Below, piece after piece: positions 30,909 through 37,097 of a stretch of DNA of 37,097 nt. The DNA lies in assembly GCA_002378005.1 (NCBI GenBank), contig DFQY01000017.1:6917-44013 (forward strand). Reading direction: 5' to 3'. Below the pieces are notes generated by a model, which was not told the origin of the DNA, did no database searches, and saw nothing but the letters and a program-made list of their open reading frames with translations. The DNA is from Flavobacteriales bacterium UBA3477. Its GTDB lineage: Bacteria > Bacteroidota > Bacteroidia > Flavobacteriales > Schleiferiaceae. Numbering within the stretch: the stretch's first letter is position 1; each line of letters opens with the position of its first letter. Made by a program: the position numbers and the translations under genes.

Positions 30909-31313
30909 ATGTCGAGCATCTTCACCAAAATTATCGCTGGAGATATTCCTTGCTATAAGGTGGCAGAGGATGCAGATAACATTGCCTTCTTAGACATTCG
31001 TCCTTTAAAAAAAGGCCACACGCTCTGTGTGCCTAAGGTTGAGGTAGACGAACTATATGAATTACCCGAGGAGGATTACCAACGACTCATGGCTTTTAGT
31101 CAGCGCGTGGCTAAGGCCCTAAAGAAAGCGTTGCCTTGTAAGCGAATAGGATCTATGGTCCTCGGTATGGAAGTTCCCCATGCGCATTTGCATTTGGTGC
31201 CTATTGAGGCCGAGCATGAGTTAAGCTTCGCGAATACGCCCTTATCCTTGAATAGTGAGGAAATGATGTCTATAGCGGCGTCTATTTCAGACGCTCTGGA
31301 TTCTGCTGAATAA
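30909..31313 (+). CDS. HIT family nucleotide hydrolase/transferase
   Basis: A 134-residue histidine-triad protein (Hint-like), which hydrolyses nucleoside phosphoramidates or similar nucleotides. The triad is VPHAHLHLVP (His91, His93, His95). The N-terminus IFTKIIAGDIPCYKVAED and the block AFLDIRPLKKGHTLCVPK are the other conserved parts. The length is typical. It directly follows greA in the same operon. Its last 32 bases overlap the 3' end of the convergent ruvC gene, and its terminator lies inside ruvC, antisense, at 31330-31359. Confidence 0.94.
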   Translation: MSSIFTKIIAGDIPCYKVAEDADNIAFLDIRPLKKGHTLCVPKVEVDELYELPEEDYQRLMAFSQRVAKALKKALPCKRIGSMVLGMEVPHAHLHLVPIEAEHELSFANTPLSLNSEEMMSIAASISDALDSAE

Positions 31314-31881
31314 ATTGTTCCCAATTTCCACTCCGGCTTTTTTTGCCGGAGTTTTTTTTGCTCCCTGCGCCGTGTTTTGGAGCCGCAATCCCAGTGGTCT
31401 GGTTATGATGACATACGGCCACTGCAAGGGCATCAGAGGCATCTAAGTAATTGTGCTCTACTCTAGGAAACATTCCCTTGAGCATGCCGCTGACCTGCTC
31501 CTTACTCGCATTTCCGTTTCCTACGATACTTTGCTTGACCAAACGCGGGCTGTATTCGAATACCGGGATCTGCTTAGACAAAGCGGTGGCCATACAAACG
31601 CCCTGAGCACGACCGAGTTTCAGCATAGATTGCACATTCTTCCCAAAGAAAGGGGCTTCAAGAGCCATTTCGTCCGGTGTATATAGGGTAACGATCTTGG
31701 AGAGTTCGTCGAAGATTTTAGCCAATCGGGTGTAATGGTCCAATTTCGTATTGAACTTAATCACATCCATAACCAAAGGCTTAATCTCGCCTTTGACAAT
31801 ATGAACCACACTGTACCCCATAACCACTGTTCCCGGGTCAACGCCCAAGATGACTTTTTCTATGGTCTGAGGTGCGGACAT
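31282..31881 (-). CDS. ruvC: Holliday junction resolvase RuvC
   Basis: An endonuclease that resolves Holliday junctions with RuvAB. The 199-residue protein has the four acidic catalytic positions: Asp15 (ILGVDPGTVVMGY), Glu75 (MALEAPFF), Asp147 and Asp150 (NYLDASDALAVAVCHH). The core ends near residue 165. A low-complexity basic tail of about 30 residues follows (KHGAGSKKNSGKKSRSGNW and onward), longer than in E. coli (173 aa). DNA for this tail includes, on the other strand, the terminator of the greA-HIT operon. It is the last gene of the etfB-etfA-BFN-nupC-ruvC run, one base after the transporter start side. Confidence 0.94.
   Translation of the reverse strand: MSAPQTIEKVILGVDPGTVVMGYSVVHIVKGEIKPLVMDVIKFNTKLDHYTRLAKIFDELSKIVTLYTPDEMALEAPFFGKNVQSMLKLGRAQGVCMATALSKQIPVFEYSPRLVKQSIVGNGNASKEQVSGMLKGMFPRVEHNYLDASDALAVAVCHHNQTTGIAAPKHGAGSKKNSGKKSRSGNWEQFIQQNPERLK
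31330..31359 (+). terminator. Intrinsic terminator of greA-HIT, inside ruvC
   Basis: ACTCCGGC, seven T loop, GCCGGAGT, then seven more T: an 8-bp GC-rich stem with a strong T-run, 16 bases after the HIT stop. It works in the plus direction only and lies antisense within the coding sequence for the Ser/Lys-rich RuvC tail. Confidence 0.87.
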
Positions 31882-31882
31882 A

Positions 31883-33166
31883 TTAGATCATTAATCCCAC
31901 GATTGCTGCGGTGTATAGAGAGGCGACAGTACCTGCAATAAGGGCCTTGATACTGAGCTCGCTCAAATCTTTACGTCTCGACGGCGCAATGGTGCCAATA
32001 CCCCCGATCTGAATTCCAATACTTGCAATGTTGGCAAATCCACACAGCATATAGGTACTAAGGATAATGGAACGCTCTGAGGCGAACAGTCCAGCATTCT
32101 TCATGTCTGTTAAAGTCACATAGGCATAGAATTCGTTCAGGATGGTTTTTTCACCAAGCAATTGCCCCACCAACAATAAATCCTCCGGAGGTACCCCAAG
32201 AATCCATGCGATTGGGCTCAAGAGTGCTCCCGTGATGAATTGCAATGAGAAGCTGTCGTAACGTCCGTTAGTGAAATCTGTCGCCCAAGCATTCAAACCG
32301 GTCCAAGAGCCAATTCCCTCCACAAAGAGGTAGTTTACTCCATAAACCAAGGCGGTAAATACCAATAGCATGGCACCGACGTTCACGGCGAGTTTCACGC
32401 CTTCTGTCGTTCCATTAGAAATGGCATCAAGGGCATTAGAACCCATGTCTTGGGAACTGATCTCAGCCACTTCTTCTACATCTTCCGTTTCAGGTAAAAG
32501 AATCTTTGCGCTGATCAAAGCCGCAGGAGCCGAAAGCACGGAAGCGGTCAATAAGTGCTTGGCAAAAAATAACTGGCGTTCAGGATCATCTCCACCCAAA
32601 TAACCAATATATGCGGCCAATACACCACCGGCGATGGTAGCCATACCTCCTGCCATCAAGCTGAGCAATTCCGAACGGCTCATCTTGGCGATATATGGTT
32701 TTACAAGAAGGGGAGCTTCGGTCTGACCGATGAAGATGTTACCTGCAGCGGCGAGCGATTCAGCCCCTGATAGGCGAAGTGTTTTCTGCATGACCCAAGC
32801 CATGGCTTTCACGACTTTTTGGAGAATTCCAAAGTAGTATAACAAGGAGGTGACTGCTGAGAAGAAGATTACAGTCGGCAACACCTGGAAGGCGAACAGG
32901 TACCCAAAGCTTGTGGTATCTGTGATTAGGGAGCCAAATAGGAAAGTAGATCCTTCACGGGTGAAGTCCAACAGGGTGACTGCGGCAAGGCTGAATTTTT
33001 CAAAAGCCCAACTCACGCCAGGAACTTTGAGTACGCCCAAAGCCAAGATGAATTGGAGCCCAAGGCCCTTTACAACCATCCACCAATTAATGGCTTTCTT
33101 ATTTGAACTGAAAAGCCACAACACGGCAGTGAGTACGGCGATTCCTAAAAAACTTCTCAGGATCAT
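31883..33166 (-). CDS. NupC-family concentrative nucleoside transporter
   Basis: A 427-residue inner-membrane protein that imports nucleosides with H+ or Na+. It has the CNT layout: N-terminal helices (LRSFLGIAVLTAVLWLFS), a helix run with FFSAVTSLLYYFGILQKVV, then the family's signature IFIGQTEAPLLVKPYIAKMSRSELLSLMAGGMATIAGGVLAAY with the GQTEAP substrate/ion motif. The C-terminal part has NEFYAYVTL and STYMLCGFANIASIGIQIGGIG, the second conserved motif. It overlaps the upstream nuclease-family gene by four bases (ATGA). Together with tdk elsewhere in the window it supports active nucleoside salvage. Confidence 0.94.
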   Translation of the reverse strand: MILRSFLGIAVLTAVLWLFSSNKKAINWWMVVKGLGLQFILALGVLKVPGVSWAFEKFSLAAVTLLDFTREGSTFLFGSLITDTTSFGYLFAFQVLPTVIFFSAVTSLLYYFGILQKVVKAMAWVMQKTLRLSGAESLAAAGNIFIGQTEAPLLVKPYIAKMSRSELLSLMAGGMATIAGGVLAAYIGYLGGDDPERQLFFAKHLLTASVLSAPAALISAKILLPETEDVEEVAEISSQDMGSNALDAISNGTTEGVKLAVNVGAMLLVFTALVYGVNYLFVEGIGSWTGLNAWATDFTNGRYDSFSLQFITGALLSPIAWILGVPPEDLLLVGQLLGEKTILNEFYAYVTLTDMKNAGLFASERSIILSTYMLCGFANIASIGIQIGGIGTIAPSRRKDLSELSIKALIAGTVASLYTAAIVGLMI

Positions 33167-33744
33167 TTGAGCTTATCTAATTTATCTCTAAGCCTAGCGG
33201 CTAGTTCATAATCTTCATTTTCCACGGCCTCCTGAAGCATTTGCTCAAGTTCTTCTCTGCTTTGCTCCTCAGGAGTGTCCAATTCTTCTTCCTCCAGAGT
33301 CTCTGTACCGTCCGCTTCTTGTTCTTCTTGAGGTGTAATGCCGGCCTGCTCCAATAAGGAATCGAGTGCATAAATAGGGCATTCCACACGAACGGCTAGC
33401 GCTACTGCATCTGATGGGCGAGAATCAAATATTAATTGCTTGCCGTTTTCAACCACACTGTAGATGCTGGCGAAAAAAACACCATTGACCAAGCGGTGAA
33501 TGACCACCTTCTCAATAGTGACATTTATCTCTTTGAGCATATTGACCCAAGTATCGTGTGTCAATGGACGGGGAGGAGCCACAGATTTTTCCATGGCAAC
33601 AGCAATACTTTGTGCTTCAGCACCGCCTATAACGACGGGAAGCTTACGGCCTCTCTCACCTTTTTCGGCGAGAATGAGGGCATAAGCTCCTGACTTTCCT
33701 TGACTGTAAGAGAGTCCTTTTACAGTGAGTTCTACTTCATGCAT
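33163..33744 (-). CDS. Bifunctional nuclease (DUF151) family protein with C-terminal UVR motif
   Basis: A 193-residue protein. Residues 1-130 are the BFN/DUF151 domain (LPVVIGGAEAQSIAVAMEK, PPRPLTHDTWVNML, FDSRPSDAVALAVRVECPIYA), known from plant and bacterial members reported to have RNase and DNase activity. After an acidic linker (about 140-160), residues 162-193 (REELEQMLQEAVENEDYELAARLRDKLDKL) form a UvrB/UvrC-type motif, a helical hairpin for protein interaction. This two-part layout is common in Bacteroidota. The gene begins immediately at the etfA stop and overlaps the transporter by four bases, so it is tightly coupled to both. Confidence 0.9.
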   Translation of the reverse strand: MHEVELTVKGLSYSQGKSGAYALILAEKGERGRKLPVVIGGAEAQSIAVAMEKSVAPPRPLTHDTWVNMLKEINVTIEKVVIHRLVNGVFFASIYSVVENGKQLIFDSRPSDAVALAVRVECPIYALDSLLEQAGITPQEEQEADGTETLEEEELDTPEEQSREELEQMLQEAVENEDYELAARLRDKLDKLK

Positions 33745-34686
33745 TTAGTTGGCGGCCTTGAAGGCGCGCAGTTCCTCAATCAGCTGAGGAACAACTTCAA
33801 AAGCGTCGCCAACAATCCCGTAATCCGCCGCCTTGAAGAATGGTGCTTCAGGGTCGGTGTTTATGGCTACGATAGTCTTCGACGCGCTCACCCCAGCGAG
33901 GTGTTGAATAGCGCCTGAAATTCCTACCGCAATATACAGATTCGGGTTGACTTGAATACCGGTTTGACCCACGTGTTCACTATGTGGTCTCCACCCAATA
34001 TCACTTACCGGTTTAGAGCATGCAGTGGCTGCGCCAAGCACGTCGGCGAGCTCTTCTATCATGCCCCAATTTTCAGGACCTTTCAAGCCTCGACCTGCAC
34101 TGACTACGATTTCGGCTTCAGGCAAGGCCACTTTACCGCTAGCTACACTCACGTCATTAGTCGTGAGTTTGTCCGCGCCCGAGGCTTCGACTGAAGTCAT
34201 TACACCCGCACCTGCCTCTTCCTTGATGCCGATGGCATTAGGAACGAAGCTGATGATAGGCAATCCACTGTTCAAGGAGATAGTTTCAATTCCCTTGGAG
34301 GAGAAAGCTCCACGCTCCACAACTACTGGGCTTGTGCTTTTAGGTGTGCCGGTGGTGTTGGTGCTCAATGCGCCGCTGGTCAATGCGGCAAGGGTAGGGG
34401 CAATAATTTTTCCCATGGCAGTTCCTGCGACAACAACGCCTTGAGCGTCGCCTACGAGCCCAGCTAATTGTGCGCCAATTCCGGCGCCAGTTTGTGCGAG
34501 TTCTAGGGTTGCGATTTCATCGGCACCGTATTGGGCCAATTGGCTCGCGTTTTCCGCCGAGGCGGAGGTGATGGCGCGTACGCCGCATCCAGCCGTGTTG
34601 GCCCAGCTGCGGGCATAGCTCACTGCTTCAAACGAAGCTTTTTTGAATTGGTTATTCCAACTTTCAACAAATACTACAATCATCAT
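33745..34686 (-). CDS. etfA: Electron transfer flavoprotein alpha subunit
   Basis: The FAD-carrying subunit that accepts electrons from acyl-CoA dehydrogenases and passes them to ETF-quinone oxidoreductase. The 313 residues have the N-terminal adenine-nucleotide-like fold and the C-terminal FAD domain: VVSAGRGLKGPENWGMIEELADVLGAA, RPHSEHVGQTGIQVNPNLYIAVGISGAIQHLAG and INTDPEAPFFKAADYGIVGD. The latter are the diagnostic ETF-alpha blocks. Two ATG codons are adjacent at the start (34686, 34683). It follows etfB after eight bases; the next gene starts directly at the stop. Confidence 0.97.
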   Translation of the reverse strand: MMIVVFVESWNNQFKKASFEAVSYARSWANTAGCGVRAITSASAENASQLAQYGADEIATLELAQTGAGIGAQLAGLVGDAQGVVVAGTAMGKIIAPTLAALTSGALSTNTTGTPKSTSPVVVERGAFSSKGIETISLNSGLPIISFVPNAIGIKEEAGAGVMTSVEASGADKLTTNDVSVASGKVALPEAEIVVSAGRGLKGPENWGMIEELADVLGAATACSKPVSDIGWRPHSEHVGQTGIQVNPNLYIAVGISGAIQHLAGVSASKTIVAINTDPEAPFFKAADYGIVGDAFEVVPQLIEELRAFKAAN

Positions 34687-34694
34687 TCTTCGTT

Positions 34695-35438
34695 CTAGAT
34701 GGATTTTGACTCTTCGTGCAACAGGCGCACAAGCTCATTTACTTGATCTGCTGGGACCAATTTCACTGCTGATTTCGCTGCCGGTTTTGCAAAGGAAACC
34801 GCTGCGGTATGACCGCCGCCCTCGGCTTCTTCTACTGCAAGAGGTTTGGTGCGAGCCGTCATGATGCCGCGCATGTTTGGGATACGGAGGTCTTTTTCTT
34901 CAACCAATCCTTTTTTACCGCCCACGACCATAGGGAGTGAACAGCTGTAAGACGCGTGACCGCCGTCGATTTCTGCTTTAGCAGTAGCCGAACCGCCATT
35001 AATATCTAGTCCTACACAAGCATTGACAAATGGAAGATCGAGAAATGCAGCGACCATGGCAGGAACTTCTTGTCCGTTGTAGTCGATGCTTTCCTGTCCA
35101 CAAATGATCAAATCATACGCGTTTGCCTGTATGTGGTTCTTGATGGACTTTGCAACTGTGATAGCGTCCGTAGGGGTGGCGTTAATGCGTACGGCTTGAT
35201 CGGCTCCAATGGCCAATGCTTTGCGTAGAGTAGGTTCTGTTTCTGGTCCGCCCACGTTCAGCACGGTGATGGTCGCGCCTTGGGCTTCCTTAATATGCAG
35301 GGCTTTGGTCAATCCAAATTCGTCGTAGGGATTAATGACGAATTGAACACCTGAAGGATCCAATGCCGAACCGTCCGCAGTGAAGTTAATCTTCGCTGTA
35401 GTGTCCGGTACATGGCTGATACAAACAAGTATATTCAC
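34695..35438 (-). CDS. etfB: Electron transfer flavoprotein beta subunit
   Basis: The AMP-binding subunit of ETF, 247 residues, partner of etfA. Visible family parts are the N-terminal MNILVCISHVPDTTAKINF, NPYDEFGLTKALHIKE, DLIICGQESIDYNGQEVPAMVA, and the recognition-loop region LRIPNMRGIMTARTKPL, which docks onto acyl-CoA dehydrogenases. The start codon is GTG (35436-35438). The upstream region has a promoter with a 12-bp palindrome placed between its -33 and -7 boxes, so repression of the etf operon is plausible. The gcdH-type enzyme in this window is a candidate electron donor. Confidence 0.97.
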   Translation of the reverse strand: MNILVCISHVPDTTAKINFTADGSALDPSGVQFVINPYDEFGLTKALHIKEAQGATITVLNVGGPETEPTLRKALAIGADQAVRINATPTDAITVAKSIKNHIQANAYDLIICGQESIDYNGQEVPAMVAAFLDLPFVNACVGLDINGGSATAKAEIDGGHASYSCSLPMVVGGKKGLVEEKDLRIPNMRGIMTARTKPLAVEEAEGGGHTAAVSFAKPAAKSAVKLVPADQVNELVRLLHEESKSI

Positions 35439-35460
35439 GTGAAGGCTGTTTTTCTGCCCC

Positions 35461-35492
35461 TAAAATTACTATGCATGCATAATAAATCCAAA
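35461..35492 (-). promoter_or_regulatory. Putative etfB promoter with palindromic operator
   Basis: The minus strand reads TTTG (35489-35492), 20 bases, then TAATTTTA (35461-35468; one mismatch to TAnnTTTG). The perfect 12-bp palindrome TATGCATGCATA (35470-35481) lies in the spacer, a position where a bound protein would block RNA polymerase. Confidence 0.45.
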
Positions 35493-35518
35493 GGAAAAAA
35501 GTAGGAATTGTTGAGTTT

Positions 35519-35555
35519 TCTACCTCCGATACCACTTTGTGGTAGTCTACCTCCG
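35519..35555. promoter_or_regulatory. Direct repeat and palindrome upstream of pdhB
   Basis: TCTACCTCCG occurs at 35519-35528 and again at 35546-35555. Between them lies the 15-base palindrome TACCACTTTGTGGTA (35530-35544). Together they sit just upstream of the pdhB -7 box (35566) and look like a regulatory protein binding site; the TTTG in the palindrome centre could double as a weakly spaced -33 element. Confidence 0.45.
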
Positions 35556-35565
35556 CAATGCATAC

Positions 35566-35573
35566 TATATTTG
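35566..35573 (+). promoter_or_regulatory. Putative -7 element of pdhB
   Basis: TATATTTG, an exact TAnnTTTG match followed by CC, 22 bases before the pdhB ATG. The only upstream TTTG is 26 bases away, which is longer than usual, so the promoter may need an activator at the adjacent repeats. Confidence 0.55.
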
Positions 35574-35595
35574 CCGCTCGACACATCTATTGACT

Positions 35596-36576
35596 ATGAA
35601 GACAATCCAGTTTAGAGAGGCCGTGTGTGAGGCCATGAGCGAGGAAATGCGCCGCGACGAGAGCATCTATTTGATGGGTGAAGAAGTAGCGGAATACAAC
35701 GGAGCCTACAAAGCATCAAAGGGAATGTTGGACGAATTTGGTCCAAAGCGCGTCCTTGATACGCCTATTGCAGAGCTTGGTTTTGCTGGTATTTCTGTAG
35801 GAGCAGCCATGAACGGTTTGCGTCCTATCGTGGAATTCATGACGTTCAACTTCTCGATGGTGGCCATTGATCAGATCATCAACAACGCTGCGAAAATGAA
35901 GCAGATGTCAGGTGGTCAGATCAACGTGCCTATCGTATTCCGTGGACCTACGGCTTCTGCCGGTCAGTTGGCAGCGACACACTCTCAAGCCTTTGAAAGT
36001 TGGTACGCAAACTGTCCTGGTTTGAAGGTGATCGTTCCTTCTAATCCTTACGATTGTAAAGGGCTATTGAAGAGCGCTATTCGCGACAACGATCCTGTGA
36101 TCTTCATGGAAAGCGAGCAGATGTACGGCGACAAAGGCGAGGTGCCAGAAGGCGAGTACACCTTGCCTATCGGCGTAGCTGATATCAAGCGTAAGGGTAC
36201 AGATGTAACCATCGTCTCGTTCGGTAAAATCATTAAAGTAGCTTACGAAGCCGCTGATTTGTTGGCTGCTGAAGGCATTTCTTGTGAGATTATTGATTTG
36301 CGTACGGTTCGTCCAATTGATTACGCAACCGTGATTGAAAGTGTGAAGAAAACCAACCGCTTGGTATGTTTGGAAGAAGCGTGGCCCTTGGGCTCTATCG
36401 CGACTGAAATCGCATACAAGGTACAATCGGAAGCCTTCGATTACCTAGATGCTCCTGTGAAGCGCATCACCACTACGGATACTCCAGCGCCTTATTCACC
36501 AACCCTTCTAGAGGCATTCTTGCCACAGGTGGGACAGGTGATTGACGCAGTGAAATCGGTCATGTACGTTAAATAA
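35596..36576 (+). CDS. pdhB: Pyruvate dehydrogenase E1 component, beta subunit
   Basis: Together with the alpha subunit it decarboxylates pyruvate with thiamine diphosphate and feeds the acetyl group to E2. The 326 residues from MKTIQFREAVCEAM match the E1-beta family: YLMGEEVAEYNGAYKASKGML (Glu near the TPP aminopyrimidine), DTPIAELGFAGISVGAAMNGLRPIVEFM, FRGPTASAGQLAATHSQAFE, and IDLRTVRPIDYATVIESVKKTNRLVCLEEAWP in the C-terminal domain. The frame stays open upstream to 35539, but that piece crosses the promoter. Related branched-chain 2-oxoacid E1-beta proteins are similar; the sequence is closer to PdhB. No pdhA or E2 gene is next to it. Confidence 0.93.
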   Translation: MKTIQFREAVCEAMSEEMRRDESIYLMGEEVAEYNGAYKASKGMLDEFGPKRVLDTPIAELGFAGISVGAAMNGLRPIVEFMTFNFSMVAIDQIINNAAKMKQMSGGQINVPIVFRGPTASAGQLAATHSQAFESWYANCPGLKVIVPSNPYDCKGLLKSAIRDNDPVIFMESEQMYGDKGEVPEGEYTLPIGVADIKRKGTDVTIVSFGKIIKVAYEAADLLAAEGISCEIIDLRTVRPIDYATVIESVKKTNRLVCLEEAWPLGSIATEIAYKVQSEAFDYLDAPVKRITTTDTPAPYSPTLLEAFLPQVGQVIDAVKSVMYVK

Positions 36577-36598
36577 CCTAGAGCTTTTTCAACTTAGG

Positions 36599-36628
36599 TT
36601 GAGATAAAGACTCTAAGACTTATATTTG
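36599..36628 (+). promoter_or_regulatory. Putative hppA promoter
   Basis: TTG (36599-36601), 19 bases, TATATTTG (36621-36628): an exact match to the Bacteroidota promoter consensus. The -33 TTG lies in the right arm of a small inverted repeat, TCAAC-TTAG-GTTGA (36589-36602). Confidence 0.65.
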
Positions 36629-36629
36629 C

Positions 36630-36657
36630 AGCCCTCTTTGTAAACGCAAGGAGGGCT
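36630..36657 (+). other. 5' leader hairpin of hppA
   Basis: AGCCCTCTTTG pairs with CAAGGAGGGCT (11 bp, one G-T pair) around the loop TAAACG. It starts two bases after the -7 box, so it would be the very 5' end of the message, and lies 27 bases before the ATG. No T-run follows. It may protect the message from decay or control translation. Confidence 0.5.
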
Positions 36658-36684
36658 GATTATTTGAAATCAAACCATAGTATA

Positions 36685-37097
36685 ATGGAAAACTTGCTTT
36701 ATGTAGTCCCAAGTCTTGGGCTTGTCGGTCTTGCTTACATGTTCGTTCTACGTTCATGGGTTATTAAACAAGACACTGGAACCGAAAAAATGTCAAAATT
36801 GGCCTCTTATGTAAAAGAAGGCGCCATGGCATTCTTAAATGCTGAGTACCGCATCCTTGCCGTATTCGTTGTCATTGCCGGAATCCTTCTCGGTATTATT
36901 TCTTCTGTTGTTGAAACCACACACTGGTTCATCGTAGTTGCCTTCGTGATCGGTGCAGTATTCTCTGCTATCGCCGGTAACATTGGTATGCGTATCGCTA
37001 CTGATGCAAACGTTCGTACTACGCAAGCGGCTCGTACTTCTTTGCCAGAGGCGTTGAAGGTGTCGTTCCGTGGAGGTACAGTAATGGGATTGGGTGT
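36685..37097 (+). CDS. hppA: Membrane-bound ion-translocating pyrophosphatase, 5' part only
   Basis: An inner-membrane enzyme that couples pyrophosphate hydrolysis to H+ or Na+ export. 137 residues are inside the window; the family is about 650-800, so most of the gene is beyond the end. Visible are the first transmembrane helix (ENLLYVVPSLGLVGLAYMFVL), MSKLASYVKEGAMAFLNAEYRILAVFVVIAG, and GNIGMRIATDANVRTTQAARTSLPEALKVSFRGGTVMGLG. The KEGAMAFLxxEYR and GMxxAxxANVRTxxAA blocks are diagnostic of M-PPases. The ion specificity and potassium dependence are set by residues further downstream and cannot be read here. It has its own promoter and a leader hairpin. Confidence 0.95.
   Translation, partial: MENLLYVVPSLGLVGLAYMFVLRSWVIKQDTGTEKMSKLASYVKEGAMAFLNAEYRILAVFVVIAGILLGIISSVVETTHWFIVVAFVIGAVFSAIAGNIGMRIATDANVRTTQAARTSLPEALKVSFRGGTVMGLG

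Noticed and set aside
35539..35595. Longer N-terminus of PdhB
   Set aside because: It covers the TATATTTG promoter box and palindrome; E1-beta proteins begin at MKTIQFREA.
36630..36657. Terminator of pdhB
   Set aside because: The hairpin has no T-run and starts after an exact promoter box for hppA, so it is better read as a leader hairpin.
1..37097. CRISPR array, insertion sequence, prophage, tRNA or rRNA genes
   Set aside because: Read on both strands; no regularly spaced repeats, transposase-like proteins, phage structural genes or tRNA cloverleaf sequences were recognised.

Overview
The window is a gene-dense chromosomal segment of a Bacteroidota bacterium, most likely in or near the marine Flavobacteriales (Cryomorphaceae/Schleiferiaceae-like); the finer placement is a guess from protein style. 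The evidence for the phylum is a MurF-alanine racemase fusion, a DAHP synthase with a C-terminal chorismate mutase, the hemD-rnpA-S41 protease order, two proteins with type IX secretion (T9SS) C-terminal domains, a PorV-like barrel, a giant TonB-dependent receptor with a carboxypeptidase-regulatory domain, and several promoter elements of the Bacteroidota form TTG-N17..23-TAnnTTTG. I saw no tRNA, rRNA, CRISPR array, insertion sequence or prophage. The backbone is housekeeping.

Layout. 1-1644 (-): MmcQ/YjbR-like gene and lepA, whose 3' end is cut by the window. 1677-2309 (+): a CatA-like acetyltransferase. 2295-11367 (-): a long unidirectional run of a PEA-rich protein, rsmI, DAHP synthase-chorismate mutase, recJ, a small membrane protein, a DUF2490 outer-membrane protein, a large RluA-type pseudouridine synthase, a CYTH protein, a YdeI-like protein, trmB and a cysteine-less alkyltransferase-like protein; many of these genes touch or overlap. 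11415-14310 (+): tdk and murF-alr. 14295-19668 (-): T9SS cargo protein, DUF4271, hemD, rnpA, S41 protease and an O-antigen-polymerase-like membrane protein. 19808-20980 (+): glutaryl-CoA dehydrogenase-like flavoenzyme, facing a Rieske-like lipoprotein across a shared terminator.

21596-30348 (+) is the most distinctive part. It is a three-gene operon of a 1214-aa TonB-dependent receptor, a 1340-aa exported protein with calcium-loop-like motifs and a T9SS-type C-terminus, and a 347-aa PorV/PorQ-like barrel. The set looks like one outer-membrane/cell-surface machine; I recognise the family style but know no established function.

30429-31313 (+): greA and a HIT protein. 31282-35438 (-): etfB, etfA, a bifunctional-nuclease-family protein with a UVR motif, a nucleoside transporter and ruvC, packed end to end. 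35596-37097 (+): pdhB and the start of a membrane pyrophosphatase, cut by the window end. The etfB/pdhB divergent region carries two palindromes and a direct repeat that look like operators. Four intrinsic terminators are visible; one abuts the rnpA start codon and one is embedded antisense in the ruvC coding region.
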